A stretch of 64,000 bases of DNA from an uncultured Microcaldota archaeon (GTDB taxonomy: Archaea > Micrarchaeota > Micrarchaeia > Anstonellales > Bilamarchaeaceae), in assembly GCA_903828955.1 (NCBI GenBank), contig CAIKOA010000006.1, positions 1-64,000 of the forward strand, written 5' to 3'. Positions 51,581-59,758 of this stretch are shown here, piece after piece. Under the pieces are notes generated by a model. It had not been told where the DNA came from and made no database searches. It saw nothing but the letters and a program-made list of their open reading frames with translations. Within the stretch, counting starts at the first letter, position 1; every line of letters starts with the position of its first letter. The position numbers and the translations under genes are program-made.

Positions 51581-51874
51581 ATGGACGACCGCCCGGATTA
51601 CGTAATCCTCGCCCCATGCACTACCGCGCGCACAATGGAGATGCGCACAAAGAACAAAATCAGCCTTTCAAAATCCGAAGCCGAGCTTGCAAAGGATCAT
51701 GAAGTTCTTGCAAGGACCCCGGTATTCCTCTCCTTTTTGCACGGAGGGAAGCAATTCTCCCTCTTTGAAAGCGGAAAAATCGTAATCAAGGACTCTGATG
51801 CAAAGGAAGGGAAACCCCTTCTGGTTGAGGTTTTCGAATTGCTTAAAGGGAGGGGATGCTTTGCTGAAGGTTGA
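51581..51874 (+). CDS. Small hypothetical protein
   Basis: 97 residues. Contains PVFLSFLHGGKQFSLFESGKIVIKDSDAKEGKPLLVEVFELL; the F-x-SGKIVI-K turn faintly recalls half of a TATA-binding protein repeat, too weak for assignment. Overlaps the PHP gene by 14 bp. TATA-like tctatatttatat at 51521-51533. A 15-codon ORF starting at 51534 (MMGKFAAYFYF...) ends exactly before its ATG and could couple translation. Confidence 0.7.
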   Translation: MDDRPDYVILAPCTTARTMEMRTKNKISLSKSEAELAKDHEVLARTPVFLSFLHGGKQFSLFESGKIVIKDSDAKEGKPLLVEVFELLKGRGCFAEG

Positions 51875-52514
51875 TTTCCACGTGCATACCACCTATTCAG
51901 GAGATGCGCTCATCCCCGCAAAATCCCTGATAAAAATGGCAAAACTCCATTTCATTGTCCCCGCAATCACCGACCACTGGTCAATGGGCGCGATCCCCGA
52001 ATTCGAACGCGCAAAAATCCCATTCATCCCGGGCGAAGAACTCCGCGTTGTTCTCCCGGACGGAAGGTTTTCAGATTTAATTGGCTATTTCCTTACAGAA
52101 GAAATCCCGAAAGGAATTCCTTTCGAGGAAGGTTTAGACCTGATAAAAGAGCAGGGGGGGATTTCCTGCGCCCCGCACCCCTTCGATGTGATGCGCGACG
52201 GAATGGGGAATCCGAAATTTCTCAAAAAGGTCCAACTGATCGAAGTTTTCAATGCGCATGCGCTTCCCCGTTTTGACAATCAGGCAGAGGAGTTTGCAAA
52301 CAAGGAAAAAAAGCTGAAAACCGCAGGGAGCGATGCGCACTTCCTCCATGAATTCGGCCCCACTTACGTGGAATTAGACCTCACCCCGGACGAATTGGAG
52401 CCCAAAGCGGTCCTGAAAGCCCTCAAGAATGGAAAAATAGTCGGAAAAAGAAGCTCAAAAATACGCAGAGCAGTGCACCGGATCGGTTCCGCTTTCCTAA
52501 AACCATTCATCTGA
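51861..52514 (+). CDS. PHP-domain phosphoesterase
   Basis: 217 residues from the TTG at 51861 (LLKVDFHVHTTYSGD). The TTG is chosen because homology starts there and a GGGAGGGG lies just ahead. PHP metal-binding motifs: DFHVHTTYSGD, ITDHWS, APHPFD and AGSDAHF. Predicted metal-dependent hydrolase of phosphorylated substrates; TrpH/RnaM-like short archaeal form. Substrate unknown. Confidence 0.88.
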   Translation: MLKVDFHVHTTYSGDALIPAKSLIKMAKLHFIVPAITDHWSMGAIPEFERAKIPFIPGEELRVVLPDGRFSDLIGYFLTEEIPKGIPFEEGLDLIKEQGGISCAPHPFDVMRDGMGNPKFLKKVQLIEVFNAHALPRFDNQAEEFANKEKKLKTAGSDAHFLHEFGPTYVELDLTPDELEPKAVLKALKNGKIVGKRSSKIRRAVHRIGSAFLKPFI

Positions 52515-52525
52515 ACAAGCGAAAT

Positions 52526-53572
52526 TCAGAACCACTTGTCCAGCGTTCTCTGGGTGGAGTGCTCCTTAATCACCCCTTCCATCTCAGTGAGTATCTTCTC
52601 CACTCTTTCATGGGAGAAATCGTGCTCATCCACAAGCAATTTTATCACGGAAGCAGAGTCCATCGTCCCCCATTGCAGTTTTCCCGCTTTCTCCGTAGGC
52701 GGGTTCAGGAAGAACCTGAACACCTCTTCCGCATTCTCAGGAAATTCCTCCCCGTATTTTCCCTTTACGAATTCCGAAACCTTCTCAAGGGTTTTGTGTT
52801 CCTTCACAATTTTCAATCCGGTTTTCGGCCCAACTCCTCGAATCCCATCGTTGAAGTCCGTTCCGCAGAGCATTCCAACAACTATTAGTTCTTCCCTGCT
52901 CACTCCAAGTGCAGAAAGCGTTTCCTCCAGTTCAATTCTTTCCGGCTCCACCGTTATGTATCTATTCTGCCGGGGCACCTTCCTTTTTCCAGTAATTGAT
53001 AAGTTCCTAAGAAGCACTGGAGACCCAAAAAGAAGCGAATCGTAATCCTGCGACGCGGACGCATAGCAAAGCCCTTCCCGGACTAAAAAAGCCGCTTCCG
53101 CCTCCCCTTCGCTTGGGGCCTGAACCCATGGAATTCCCATCCCGGAAAGAAGCCGTTTACTCTCCTCAACCATTTCCGAAGTTAATCTGGAGGTCGCCTG
53201 CGCATACACCTTCGCATCCTCCATCCTTTCCTCTGCGACCGCCTTCTCCCATTTCAATTCAGCATCCTTCTTCACATCCATTCTTGCCTGGATGGTTTTT
53301 TCCTTAAGTTTAGGCGGCTTCCCATCAAATACGTAAACCGGCTTCAAACCGGTGGAAGAAAGCTTTGCAGTCCTATAAAATAACCCGGATAAATGCCCGG
53401 TGACCCTTCCCTTAAAATCTTTCAAAGGCGTTCCGTCCTCCTGCCGTATAGAAGCAAGAAACTGGTAAAGCATATTCATTGCATCAATCGCAATCGGCTT
53501 TCCCGAAAGCTCCTCAATCGAAAGTTTATGCTTTACCGCAAGGTCCCCAAGGTCTACTCCCAAACCGCTCAA
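52526..53572 (-). CDS. fen: Flap endonuclease FEN1
   Basis: 348 residues. N domain MSGLGVDLGDL ... IAIDAMNMLYQFL, VYVFDGKPPKLK, I domain APSEGEAEAAFL, ASQDYDSLLFG, GTDFNDGIRGVGPKTGLKIV (H2TH). The C-terminal PIP box STQRTLDKWF binds PCNA. Removes 5' flaps during Okazaki fragment maturation. Overlaps MBF1 by 4 bp. Confidence 0.96.
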   Translation of the reverse strand: MSGLGVDLGDLAVKHKLSIEELSGKPIAIDAMNMLYQFLASIRQEDGTPLKDFKGRVTGHLSGLFYRTAKLSSTGLKPVYVFDGKPPKLKEKTIQARMDVKKDAELKWEKAVAEERMEDAKVYAQATSRLTSEMVEESKRLLSGMGIPWVQAPSEGEAEAAFLVREGLCYASASQDYDSLLFGSPVLLRNLSITGKRKVPRQNRYITVEPERIELEETLSALGVSREELIVVGMLCGTDFNDGIRGVGPKTGLKIVKEHKTLEKVSEFVKGKYGEEFPENAEEVFRFFLNPPTEKAGKLQWGTMDSASVIKLLVDEHDFSHERVEKILTEMEGVIKEHSTQRTLDKWF

Positions 53573-54069
53573 CCCTTTTTATCCTTCTTCTTATTCTGCA
53601 TCTCCAGCATATCCAATAAACTCATGTCGCCCGTTCCTTTTTTTGCAATGGCAGCACCAATGCCTTCCTCCTCTTTCTCTACGAGCCTTATCCCGAGCGC
53701 CTTCTCAATTTTTTTTGCAAGCTCAATGGAAGGCCTCGTCCCTTCCCTCTCAATCATGTCCAGGTAGTTCGCCTTCTGGCTTATCTGCCGTGCAAAATCC
53801 TCAATTTTAAGCCCCTTCCTCTCCCTTGCGGTCTTTATCCGCATTCCGTAGCCTTCCACAAGGTCTTCCTCTGCCCGGGGCGCCCTTGGAGCATGAGCCC
53901 TTATCTCCCGGTGAGCCCCCTTTGCCCCGGAACCCTTTTCCTCCCCTTCTTCCTCCAGTGCCAGAAGTATCTTTCCGTGGTATGCGCACCCTTTGCACGC
54001 AGCCATCCTTGCGCCCTCAACCTGTATTATGAACGAAGCATCCTTCTTCCCACAAATATCGCAGTCCAT
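53569..54069 (-). CDS. Multiprotein bridging factor 1 (MBF1)-type transcription factor
   Basis: 166 residues. N-terminal zinc-binding cluster CDICGKK ... CKGC, a charged linker, an HTH-XRE domain (GMRIKTARERKGLKIEDFARQISQKANYLDMIEREGTRPSIELAKKIEKALGI) and a charged C-terminus. Archaeal MBF1 binds ribosomes and/or transcription complexes. Operon with FEN1. Confidence 0.93.
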   Translation of the reverse strand: MDCDICGKKDASFIIQVEGARMAACKGCAYHGKILLALEEEGEEKGSGAKGAHREIRAHAPRAPRAEEDLVEGYGMRIKTARERKGLKIEDFARQISQKANYLDMIEREGTRPSIELAKKIEKALGIRLVEKEEEGIGAAIAKKGTGDMSLLDMLEMQNKKKDKKG

Positions 54070-54124
54070 GATGGAAGAATTCCAGCAATCTATTTTTATA
54101 TTATTAGTGTAAATCTCCCCCCAT

Positions 54125-55492
54125 ATGGGTGACCTTAGGAAGCCTCTTGCGCTTTTAGGGCTCGTGCTGCTCGTCTTTGCGGCAATCTACTTGCTGATAG
54201 GCGCAAATATGTCTGCCCCGGCCAAATTCCTTGCCGCCTTGGCAATTCTCGCAATTTCCGCAGAAGGGGTCTCCCGCCTCACCGGCCTGCGTTCCGAATG
54301 GGGGATAATCCTCCTCCGCACGAAAAAGGGAATGCAAATCATAAAGGACGTTGCAAAACACGAAGAGCTCTGGAAACTCTTTGCGGATATTGGAATCGGC
54401 CTCTCATTCGGATTGCTCGGCTTCTTTGCAATAAAAAGAAGCGTTCTCGGAAGAATAGGGGTCCTCATCGTTTCTTCGGTTCTCCTCACAATCCTGCTCG
54501 CAGTGGTATTCCCGTTCGTGCTCCCATTCCTTTCAATTTCCTTTGGAATCGCGGTAGGCAATGCAGGAAACGGCTCCGCAGGCACCGCAATGCACGTGAT
54601 GGATGGCTGGATTCTCGTCGGATTGATCTACCTGGGAGGAATTACTACGATGGTAACCATGTCCCTGGTAATTTATGCAGGCACAATTCTCTTTGCATTC
54701 GTAAATGCGGTTTTCCTTGGAAACGGGGTGGTTTCCAATACTTCCCCGGGAGTGACCCTTCTTCTCCCAGGAATAAACCTTCCGCTAGTGGAAGGAATAA
54801 TCGCCCTCTTCATAATTTTGCTTGTGCATGAAGGCTCGCATGCGATACTTTCCGTAATCGGAAAAGTTCCGCTCATTTCTTCCGGAATTGCGCTTTTTGG
54901 AGTAATCCCGGTAGGCGCATTCGTAGAGCCCGATGAGAAGCGGCTCGCGGCCAAATCCACGGAGGTGCAAACCCGCGTAATCGTCGCAGGCTCCACCGCA
55001 AACCTTCTTGCATCCCTCGCCTTCTTCATCCTTCTCCTCGCCTTCGTATACCTTAGCGGCCCATTCCGCATCCACGGCTGGGAAGTAGTGAGCGGAATGC
55101 AGAACGGGACGATAATCACTTCAATAAACGGAATTCCTGTAGAAACCGGAAACATAACGCTCGAGCCCAATTCCACCGCCCTTGTGCAAACCAATTATGG
55201 AGAAATTAAAATGCCCGTAAGCGAGAAAGGCGGCCTCGGCATAACCTACATGAGGCTTTCCAGCCTCCCAATGATTCAATATGAGTTCTTCCCCTTCAAT
55301 TTCATATTCAGGGCGCTTGCGCTCACCTTCTGCCTCAATTTCATCATCGGTACCGTAAACCTCCTCCCGCTTCCCTTCTTCGACGGGTACAAATTGGTCG
55401 AATTGAACGTTCCCTGGAAAATAGTCCCGAAAATAATCATGTACGTCTGCGTTCTTGCATTCCTGATGAATCTCCTCCCCTGGCTGTTTTGA
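54125..55492 (+). CDS. Site-2 protease-type membrane metalloprotease (M50)
   Basis: 455 residues. N-terminal membrane helices, zinc site HEGSH (H235, E236, H239) in a membrane segment, a PDZ-like insert (about 300-380: IHGWEVVSGMQNGTIITSINGIPVETG) and the third ligand motif NLLPLPFFDGYK (D420). Cleaves membrane-embedded substrates in regulated proteolysis. N-terminal part longer than minimal S2P. TATA-like sequence lies just ahead of the ATG. Confidence 0.92.
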   Translation: MGDLRKPLALLGLVLLVFAAIYLLIGANMSAPAKFLAALAILAISAEGVSRLTGLRSEWGIILLRTKKGMQIIKDVAKHEELWKLFADIGIGLSFGLLGFFAIKRSVLGRIGVLIVSSVLLTILLAVVFPFVLPFLSISFGIAVGNAGNGSAGTAMHVMDGWILVGLIYLGGITTMVTMSLVIYAGTILFAFVNAVFLGNGVVSNTSPGVTLLLPGINLPLVEGIIALFIILLVHEGSHAILSVIGKVPLISSGIALFGVIPVGAFVEPDEKRLAAKSTEVQTRVIVAGSTANLLASLAFFILLLAFVYLSGPFRIHGWEVVSGMQNGTIITSINGIPVETGNITLEPNSTALVQTNYGEIKMPVSEKGGLGITYMRLSSLPMIQYEFFPFNFIFRALALTFCLNFIIGTVNLLPLPFFDGYKLVELNVPWKIVPKIIMYVCVLAFLMNLLPWLF

Positions 55493-55575
55493 AGGGAAAG
55501 GCAAGCCACAAAAGAACACTTTGTTTTACATTTATAAATTCTTCCACCCTTAATTCCTCTTAAAGGTGTGCAATT

Positions 55576-56061
55576 ATGGAAACCCCAACCGAAGGGCTGG
55601 ATGTGCTAATAAAGAAATTCCTTCAAACAGAAGACGCGAAGGAGCAGTGTGCAATTGCTGAAAAGATTTTCCTGCTTTCCCCGAAAGATTTCAAGGACAT
55701 GCAGGCGCTCAACCGCGCCATAAAGGAGTATTGCAAGCGATATCCTGAAGTTTCCCGCGCCCTTGAGCAATTTAGTTCAGCATACAGGAGCATACCCCCT
55801 TCCCCTGAAGGGGGAGTTACCACTTATTTAAGGAGGGAAGCGGCCTGCGCCACCCTCAGCGAAACACGCACGAGGTGGTCCCTTGAATTCAGGGAGAGAA
55901 AGATCCGCAGCCAGGACAAGGGGAAGCACGAAGACCCCAAAAGGATAGCTGCCCTCGCCATCGCCAGGATGGAGCGCATGGGAAGGATAAACGCAGGAAA
56001 CCTGACCGGAAGAAAAAGCCTTTCCTCTTACCCGCCCAGGCCATTGAAGAGGAAAAACTGA
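55576..56061 (+). CDS. Hypothetical helical protein
   Basis: 161 residues, soluble, mostly helical (LDVLIKKFLQTEDAKEQCAIAEKIFLL; ALNRAIKEYCKRYPEVSRALEQFSSAY) with a basic C-terminal half (RKIRSQDKGKHEDPKRIAALAIARMERMGRIN). No family recognised. Monocistronic; tttataaat TATA-like sequence at about 55531-55539. Confidence 0.7.
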   Translation: METPTEGLDVLIKKFLQTEDAKEQCAIAEKIFLLSPKDFKDMQALNRAIKEYCKRYPEVSRALEQFSSAYRSIPPSPEGGVTTYLRREAACATLSETRTRWSLEFRERKIRSQDKGKHEDPKRIAALAIARMERMGRINAGNLTGRKSLSSYPPRPLKRKN

Positions 56062-56093
56062 GTATTTTCTTTTTTCTAGATAATTAGTTGGCC

Positions 56094-56203
56094 GGAACCC
56101 CTAAGGCCTTTTTGGATATCTGATTCGCCGGAAGGGCGAATGCCCGTCAACTTCGTTGTCGGCCCGTTTTTGGCGTAAGTAATGCAAGTGGTCAAAAAAG
56201 GGA
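56094..56203 (-). repeat. Copy B of tRNA-associated repeat element
   Basis: Second copy of the element behind tRNA-Val. The shared ggaaccnctaagg ... tttttggata flank and the 40-nt core at 56163-56202 (inverted ends cccgtttttg / caaaaaaggg) are separated by ~45 nt not present in copy A. That insert contains cgtcaacttcg; a similar ctcaacttcgg occurs near tRNA-Lys at 50477. Confidence 0.6.
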
Positions 56204-56204
56204 A

Positions 56205-56277
56205 TGGACCTGCCCGGGATCGAACCGGGGATCTCTACCATGTCAAGGTAGCGTCTTAACCGCTGGACTACAGGTCC
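56205..56277 (-). tRNA. tRNA-Val(GAC)
   Basis: 73 nt. Acceptor GGACCTG/CAGGTCC with A73. Anticodon stem CTACC/GGTAG and loop TTGACAT (anticodon GAC). T arm CCCGG-TTCGATC-CCGGG. No intron. Confidence 0.94.
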
Positions 56278-56342
56278 TGGATAAAGAGTATTCCTTTTTG
56301 TGGTCCATAACCTTTTTAATTCTCCTCTCCGTTTAGCTGCCC

Positions 56343-57317
56343 ATGGCGCCAGGCGACAGGCAGCCTTCCTCAGCAATCATCCAGAGGGAAATTCCATCGC
56401 TCGATGGAAAGGCCCCCAATGCAATGGATGAAGGCCCCGCAGGAATCGCAAAGCGGCAATCCAGGCTCGAAGCAACCCAGCTTGAGCTCCGCGGCCTGTT
56501 CCCTTCAATAAAAAAGAACACGATGTTCAATCCCGCCACCGGAGGGGACGAAGCAAAGTTCCTATTCAAACTGGTGGGCTCCTTCTGCTCCTCAAGAACG
56601 GTCCTTTTCGGGGACAGCGAAGTCACAATCCTTTCAGGGGAGCAATCCATCTACATCGAGCCGCCCAGCACCATCACTAGGGAAGGCAGGCTCCGCCCGC
56701 TCTACGTAAAGGATTTCATTTATGGGGAAATCTCCCCGAAAACAATGGCGCAGGACCAGAGGGTTTCCCCGGAAATACATGATGACTACGTAATTGAATT
56801 TTCAGAAGAAGGAAAGCGCCCAAAATTCCTTTTCCCGGCAGAGCCTAACATAATCAACACCCTCCAGAGGGTGAGCACCCCTCCTGCACCGAATGTAATA
56901 GAAACAAATCCTGCAGAAGCAACCTCACTTGACCTTTCCGCATTGGGGGTTTACCTTCCAAGAGACCCAGAAGAAGCAAGGGCAATCCTCCTGAGAGGGG
57001 TCCCCTTTCCTGAAAGCCACCTTGACCTGATAAAAATACACGATACGCTCGAAACCTCGACCCAGGTGCTCTTTTCCGGAGACGAGAAGAAAACAAACGT
57101 TCCATTCTCAATTCTCCAGGTTTCCGGAGGCCTGAAGTACTATCTATACCCCTATGGAATAAGCCCGCCAATGGGCGGAATCCCGCAGGGCTGCGCGCTT
57201 TTAGTTTTCCAGAGGAGCGAGGAGCAGAAAGTCCATTACCTTCTAATTCCTGAACTCAGGATTCCTGCATTAATCTCAAGGGGCCTACCGCCTCAACAAA
57301 ATGAAGGCAGGATTTGA
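56343..57317 (+). CDS. Hypothetical protein
   Basis: 324 residues, soluble, no signal or membrane helix. Disordered first ~35 residues, then mixed alpha/beta (FSSRTVLFGDSEVTILSGEQSIYIEPPS; VIEFSEEGKRPKFLFPAEP) with a repeat-like second half (VLFSGDEKKTNVPFSILQVSGGLKYYLYP). No family recognised. Its 3' end overlaps the convergent glycosyltransferase by 33 bp. Confidence 0.75.
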   Translation: MAPGDRQPSSAIIQREIPSLDGKAPNAMDEGPAGIAKRQSRLEATQLELRGLFPSIKKNTMFNPATGGDEAKFLFKLVGSFCSSRTVLFGDSEVTILSGEQSIYIEPPSTITREGRLRPLYVKDFIYGEISPKTMAQDQRVSPEIHDDYVIEFSEEGKRPKFLFPAEPNIINTLQRVSTPPAPNVIETNPAEATSLDLSALGVYLPRDPEEARAILLRGVPFPESHLDLIKIHDTLETSTQVLFSGDEKKTNVPFSILQVSGGLKYYLYPYGISPPMGGIPQGCALLVFQRSEEQKVHYLLIPELRIPALISRGLPPQQNEGRI

Positions 57318-58661
57318 GAGGAACAGGATTCCCCACCAACCGCACGCAATGCTTCCAATTGAAATTAAATAGTAAATCAAAACCATCCCAATCCCCAATT
57401 GCAATATTCCGAAGAAGAATAGCGCCGTATTCCCGAAATTCCTAATTCCCAGAATTCTTGCAATGCTCGCCCCAATTCTTGGAATCAATATTGAGAAGTT
57501 CAATAGATACGCCATCATTCCAACTGAAATCGAGCCTCCATAGATCCTCGCAAGCAGAATAAGGGATGCAAAGGAGGAGAAGAGGTAAGCAATTGAAGCG
57601 ACCTCTCCCGCCTGCTGCCCGCCCAATGCAGCCAGAACCGCAACCATGCACGCCCCGATTTGCACCAAGGATACATAGTGCAGCCCGAGTGCGTGCACAA
57701 GCATAATCATTTTCTTTTCAAAATCGAATTTCCAGACATTTTTTGCATATTCAGGAAGAAGTTCCATCACTCCAGCAATGTACCTCATATGTTGCGATGC
57801 AAACCTCCCGAATTTCTTTACCGGAGCGCCTATTGCATAAACCTTTGCAACATGCTCCCCCTTCCATCCTTTCCAGAGAAGATGGAGGGAAACCGCAATA
57901 TCCTCGATTAGGGAATGCGGGAATCCCCCCACTTCCCTGAGCGCAGAAACCCGCAGAACCCCGCATGAGCCAGTGAACAATGCAACCCCCTTCCTTGCAT
58001 TCATTGGCTGCACCCTATTCAGGAAAACCGCATTTGTATAGTTGGAGGCCTTCTCGAAAACCCCGTCGCCCCTGCATTCCTTGTTGGTTTGCACAAATGC
58101 AATTTCCGGCTTTTCAAAATGCCCCATTGTTTCCAGGAGGAATTTCGAATCCACAATTTCCTCATCCGAATCAAAAACCGCAAAGAATTCCGCATCGGTT
58201 TCCGTCAGGAGCGCATTAAGCGCGCCCGCTTTCCCGCCTTCCCGGGTCCCTCTCTGGATTAGCCCCACCTTCTCTTCTTTGCAGAGCGCCGCAACCTCTT
58301 TTCCGTTTTCCGAATCATCCAATACAAAAATTTCCATCTTGCCCGGGTATTCCAGTTTCTTTATGGAACGCACCGTTCTCCTAAGCACTTCGATATCGGG
58401 TTTATACGCGGGGATTGCAACGGCCAATTTTCCAATTTTTGCATTTTTTCCAAGCATTTTCACATTAGGGTCCAGCCCTTCCCCCTCTGCAAGGTAAACC
58501 GCCCCGCTCACGTTGAAGAAAAGCGAAAGAATTGCAATCAGCAACGAAATTCCAGCTAAAATTTGCCAATTCCCCTGCGCAGAAAGCAGCCATTCCCCTG
58601 ATGCAACTGCCATGAGCAAGGAGAGCAGAAATACTGCAGCTATGACCGGAAATCCACGCAT
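57285..58661 (-). CDS. Membrane glycosyltransferase family 2 (cellulose synthase-like)
   Basis: 458 residues. Two N-terminal membrane helices, GT-A catalytic domain: AVAIPAYKPDIEVLRRTVRSI, VLDDSENGKE, FDSDEEIVD (DxD-type), LIEDIAVSLHLLWKGW (catalytic ED) and QHMRY (Q-x-x-R-W-like). At least four C-terminal membrane helices follow. Processive or dolichyl-linked polysaccharide synthesis are both possible. Same strand direction as nothing nearby; promoter region shared with the divergent GAPDH gene. Confidence 0.9.
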   Translation of the reverse strand: MRGFPVIAAVFLLSLLMAVASGEWLLSAQGNWQILAGISLLIAILSLFFNVSGAVYLAEGEGLDPNVKMLGKNAKIGKLAVAIPAYKPDIEVLRRTVRSIKKLEYPGKMEIFVLDDSENGKEVAALCKEEKVGLIQRGTREGGKAGALNALLTETDAEFFAVFDSDEEIVDSKFLLETMGHFEKPEIAFVQTNKECRGDGVFEKASNYTNAVFLNRVQPMNARKGVALFTGSCGVLRVSALREVGGFPHSLIEDIAVSLHLLWKGWKGEHVAKVYAIGAPVKKFGRFASQHMRYIAGVMELLPEYAKNVWKFDFEKKMIMLVHALGLHYVSLVQIGACMVAVLAALGGQQAGEVASIAYLFSSFASLILLARIYGGSISVGMMAYLLNFSILIPRIGASIARILGIRNFGNTALFFFGILQLGIGMVLIYYLISIGSIACGWWGILFLSNPAFILLRR

Positions 58662-58695
58662 TTAGAATACCCTGTTCCTAAACCTTCCTCCCCAC

Positions 58696-58708
58696 GTATT
58701 TAAATATT
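58696..58708 (+). promoter_or_regulatory. TATA box of GAPDH gene
   Basis: gtatttaaatatt 40-52 nt before the ATG at 58748. GGTGGGA six bases ahead of the ATG is a likely ribosome binding site. Confidence 0.55.
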
Positions 58709-58747
58709 ATCTAAACATCTTCTTAATTGTCTTTTATAGGTGGGAAT

Positions 58748-59749
58748 ATGCTGAGAGTGGGAATTTCAGGTTTTGGGAGAATCGGAAGGATGTTTTTGCG
58801 CGCCGCAGTTGACCAGAGCGCGCTGGGGCGGGACTTTGAAGTCGTAATGATAAACAACCGCAGCGACGAATTCGTAAACGCGCACTTATTCAAGTACGAT
58901 TCTGCCCACGGGCGCTTTAAAGGAACAGTCGAAGTGAAAAAAGGCCTCCTTACGGTAAACGGGCACCAGATAGAATGGACTTCGCAAACCGACCCCAAAA
59001 GAATCCCATGGGGGGAGAACAAAGTTGATGTGGTTATTGAATCCACAGGAAAATTCAAGGGGAAAGCGGACGCGAGCGCGCACCTGGAAGCAGGGGCAAA
59101 AAGAGTAATCATCTCCGCGCCCGCTGAAGGCTGCCCCATGATTGTTCCCGGAGTGAATATGCAGACCGCGGACAGGAACGAGACCGTATTTTCCCTTGCT
59201 TCCTGCACAACGAACTGCCTTGCCCCTGCGCTTAAAGTGCTTAATGATAATTTCGGGGTTGAACGCGGCTTCATGACGACCACGCACGCATATACGAACG
59301 ACCAGAACATTCTGGACGGCTCGCACAAGGATTTGAGGAGGGCGCGCGCAGCCGCAGTTTCAATCATTCCGACTTCCACCGGTGCCGCAAAGGCAATCGG
59401 CTCCGTAATTCCGGACCTTGCCGGGAAAATGGACGGCTTTGCCCTCCGCGTTCCGGTAGTTGACGGCTCGATTACGGACATTACCGTACAGGTGAAGAAG
59501 CCCGCAAAGAAGGAGGAAGTGAACGCAGCCCTCAAGAAGTCAGCGGAAGGCCCGCTCAAAGGAATTCTCCAATATACTGAAGAGCCGCTTGTTTCCGTTG
59601 ACATAATCGGAAACCCGCACTCTTCAATTATTGATGGGCAGCTTACAAACTCGCTAGGAAACATGGTAAAGGTCGTTTCCTGGTACGATAACGAGTACGG
59701 CTACTCAAACCGGCTCGTGGATTTCGTTAAATACATGAAGAGTTGGTGA
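58748..59749 (+). CDS. gap: Class I (bacterial-type) glyceraldehyde-3-phosphate dehydrogenase
   Basis: 333 residues from ATG 58748. Rossmann GFGRIGR (9-14), catalytic SCTTNC (C153), TTTHAYTNDQ (His), STGAAKAIG, and the C-terminal WYDNEYGYS. This is the phosphorylating enzyme of bacteria/eukaryotes, distinct from the class II archaeal enzyme. The cofactor-determining position after strand 2 reads INNRSD (N37-R38) instead of the NAD-type IND, pointing to NADP or dual use (inference). The uppS GTG follows its stop after 9 nt. Confidence 0.95.
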   Translation: MLRVGISGFGRIGRMFLRAAVDQSALGRDFEVVMINNRSDEFVNAHLFKYDSAHGRFKGTVEVKKGLLTVNGHQIEWTSQTDPKRIPWGENKVDVVIESTGKFKGKADASAHLEAGAKRVIISAPAEGCPMIVPGVNMQTADRNETVFSLASCTTNCLAPALKVLNDNFGVERGFMTTTHAYTNDQNILDGSHKDLRRARAAAVSIIPTSTGAAKAIGSVIPDLAGKMDGFALRVPVVDGSITDITVQVKKPAKKEEVNAALKKSAEGPLKGILQYTEEPLVSVDIIGNPHSSIIDGQLTNSLGNMVKVVSWYDNEYGYSNRLVDFVKYMKSW

Positions 59750-59758
59750 AACGGAGAG

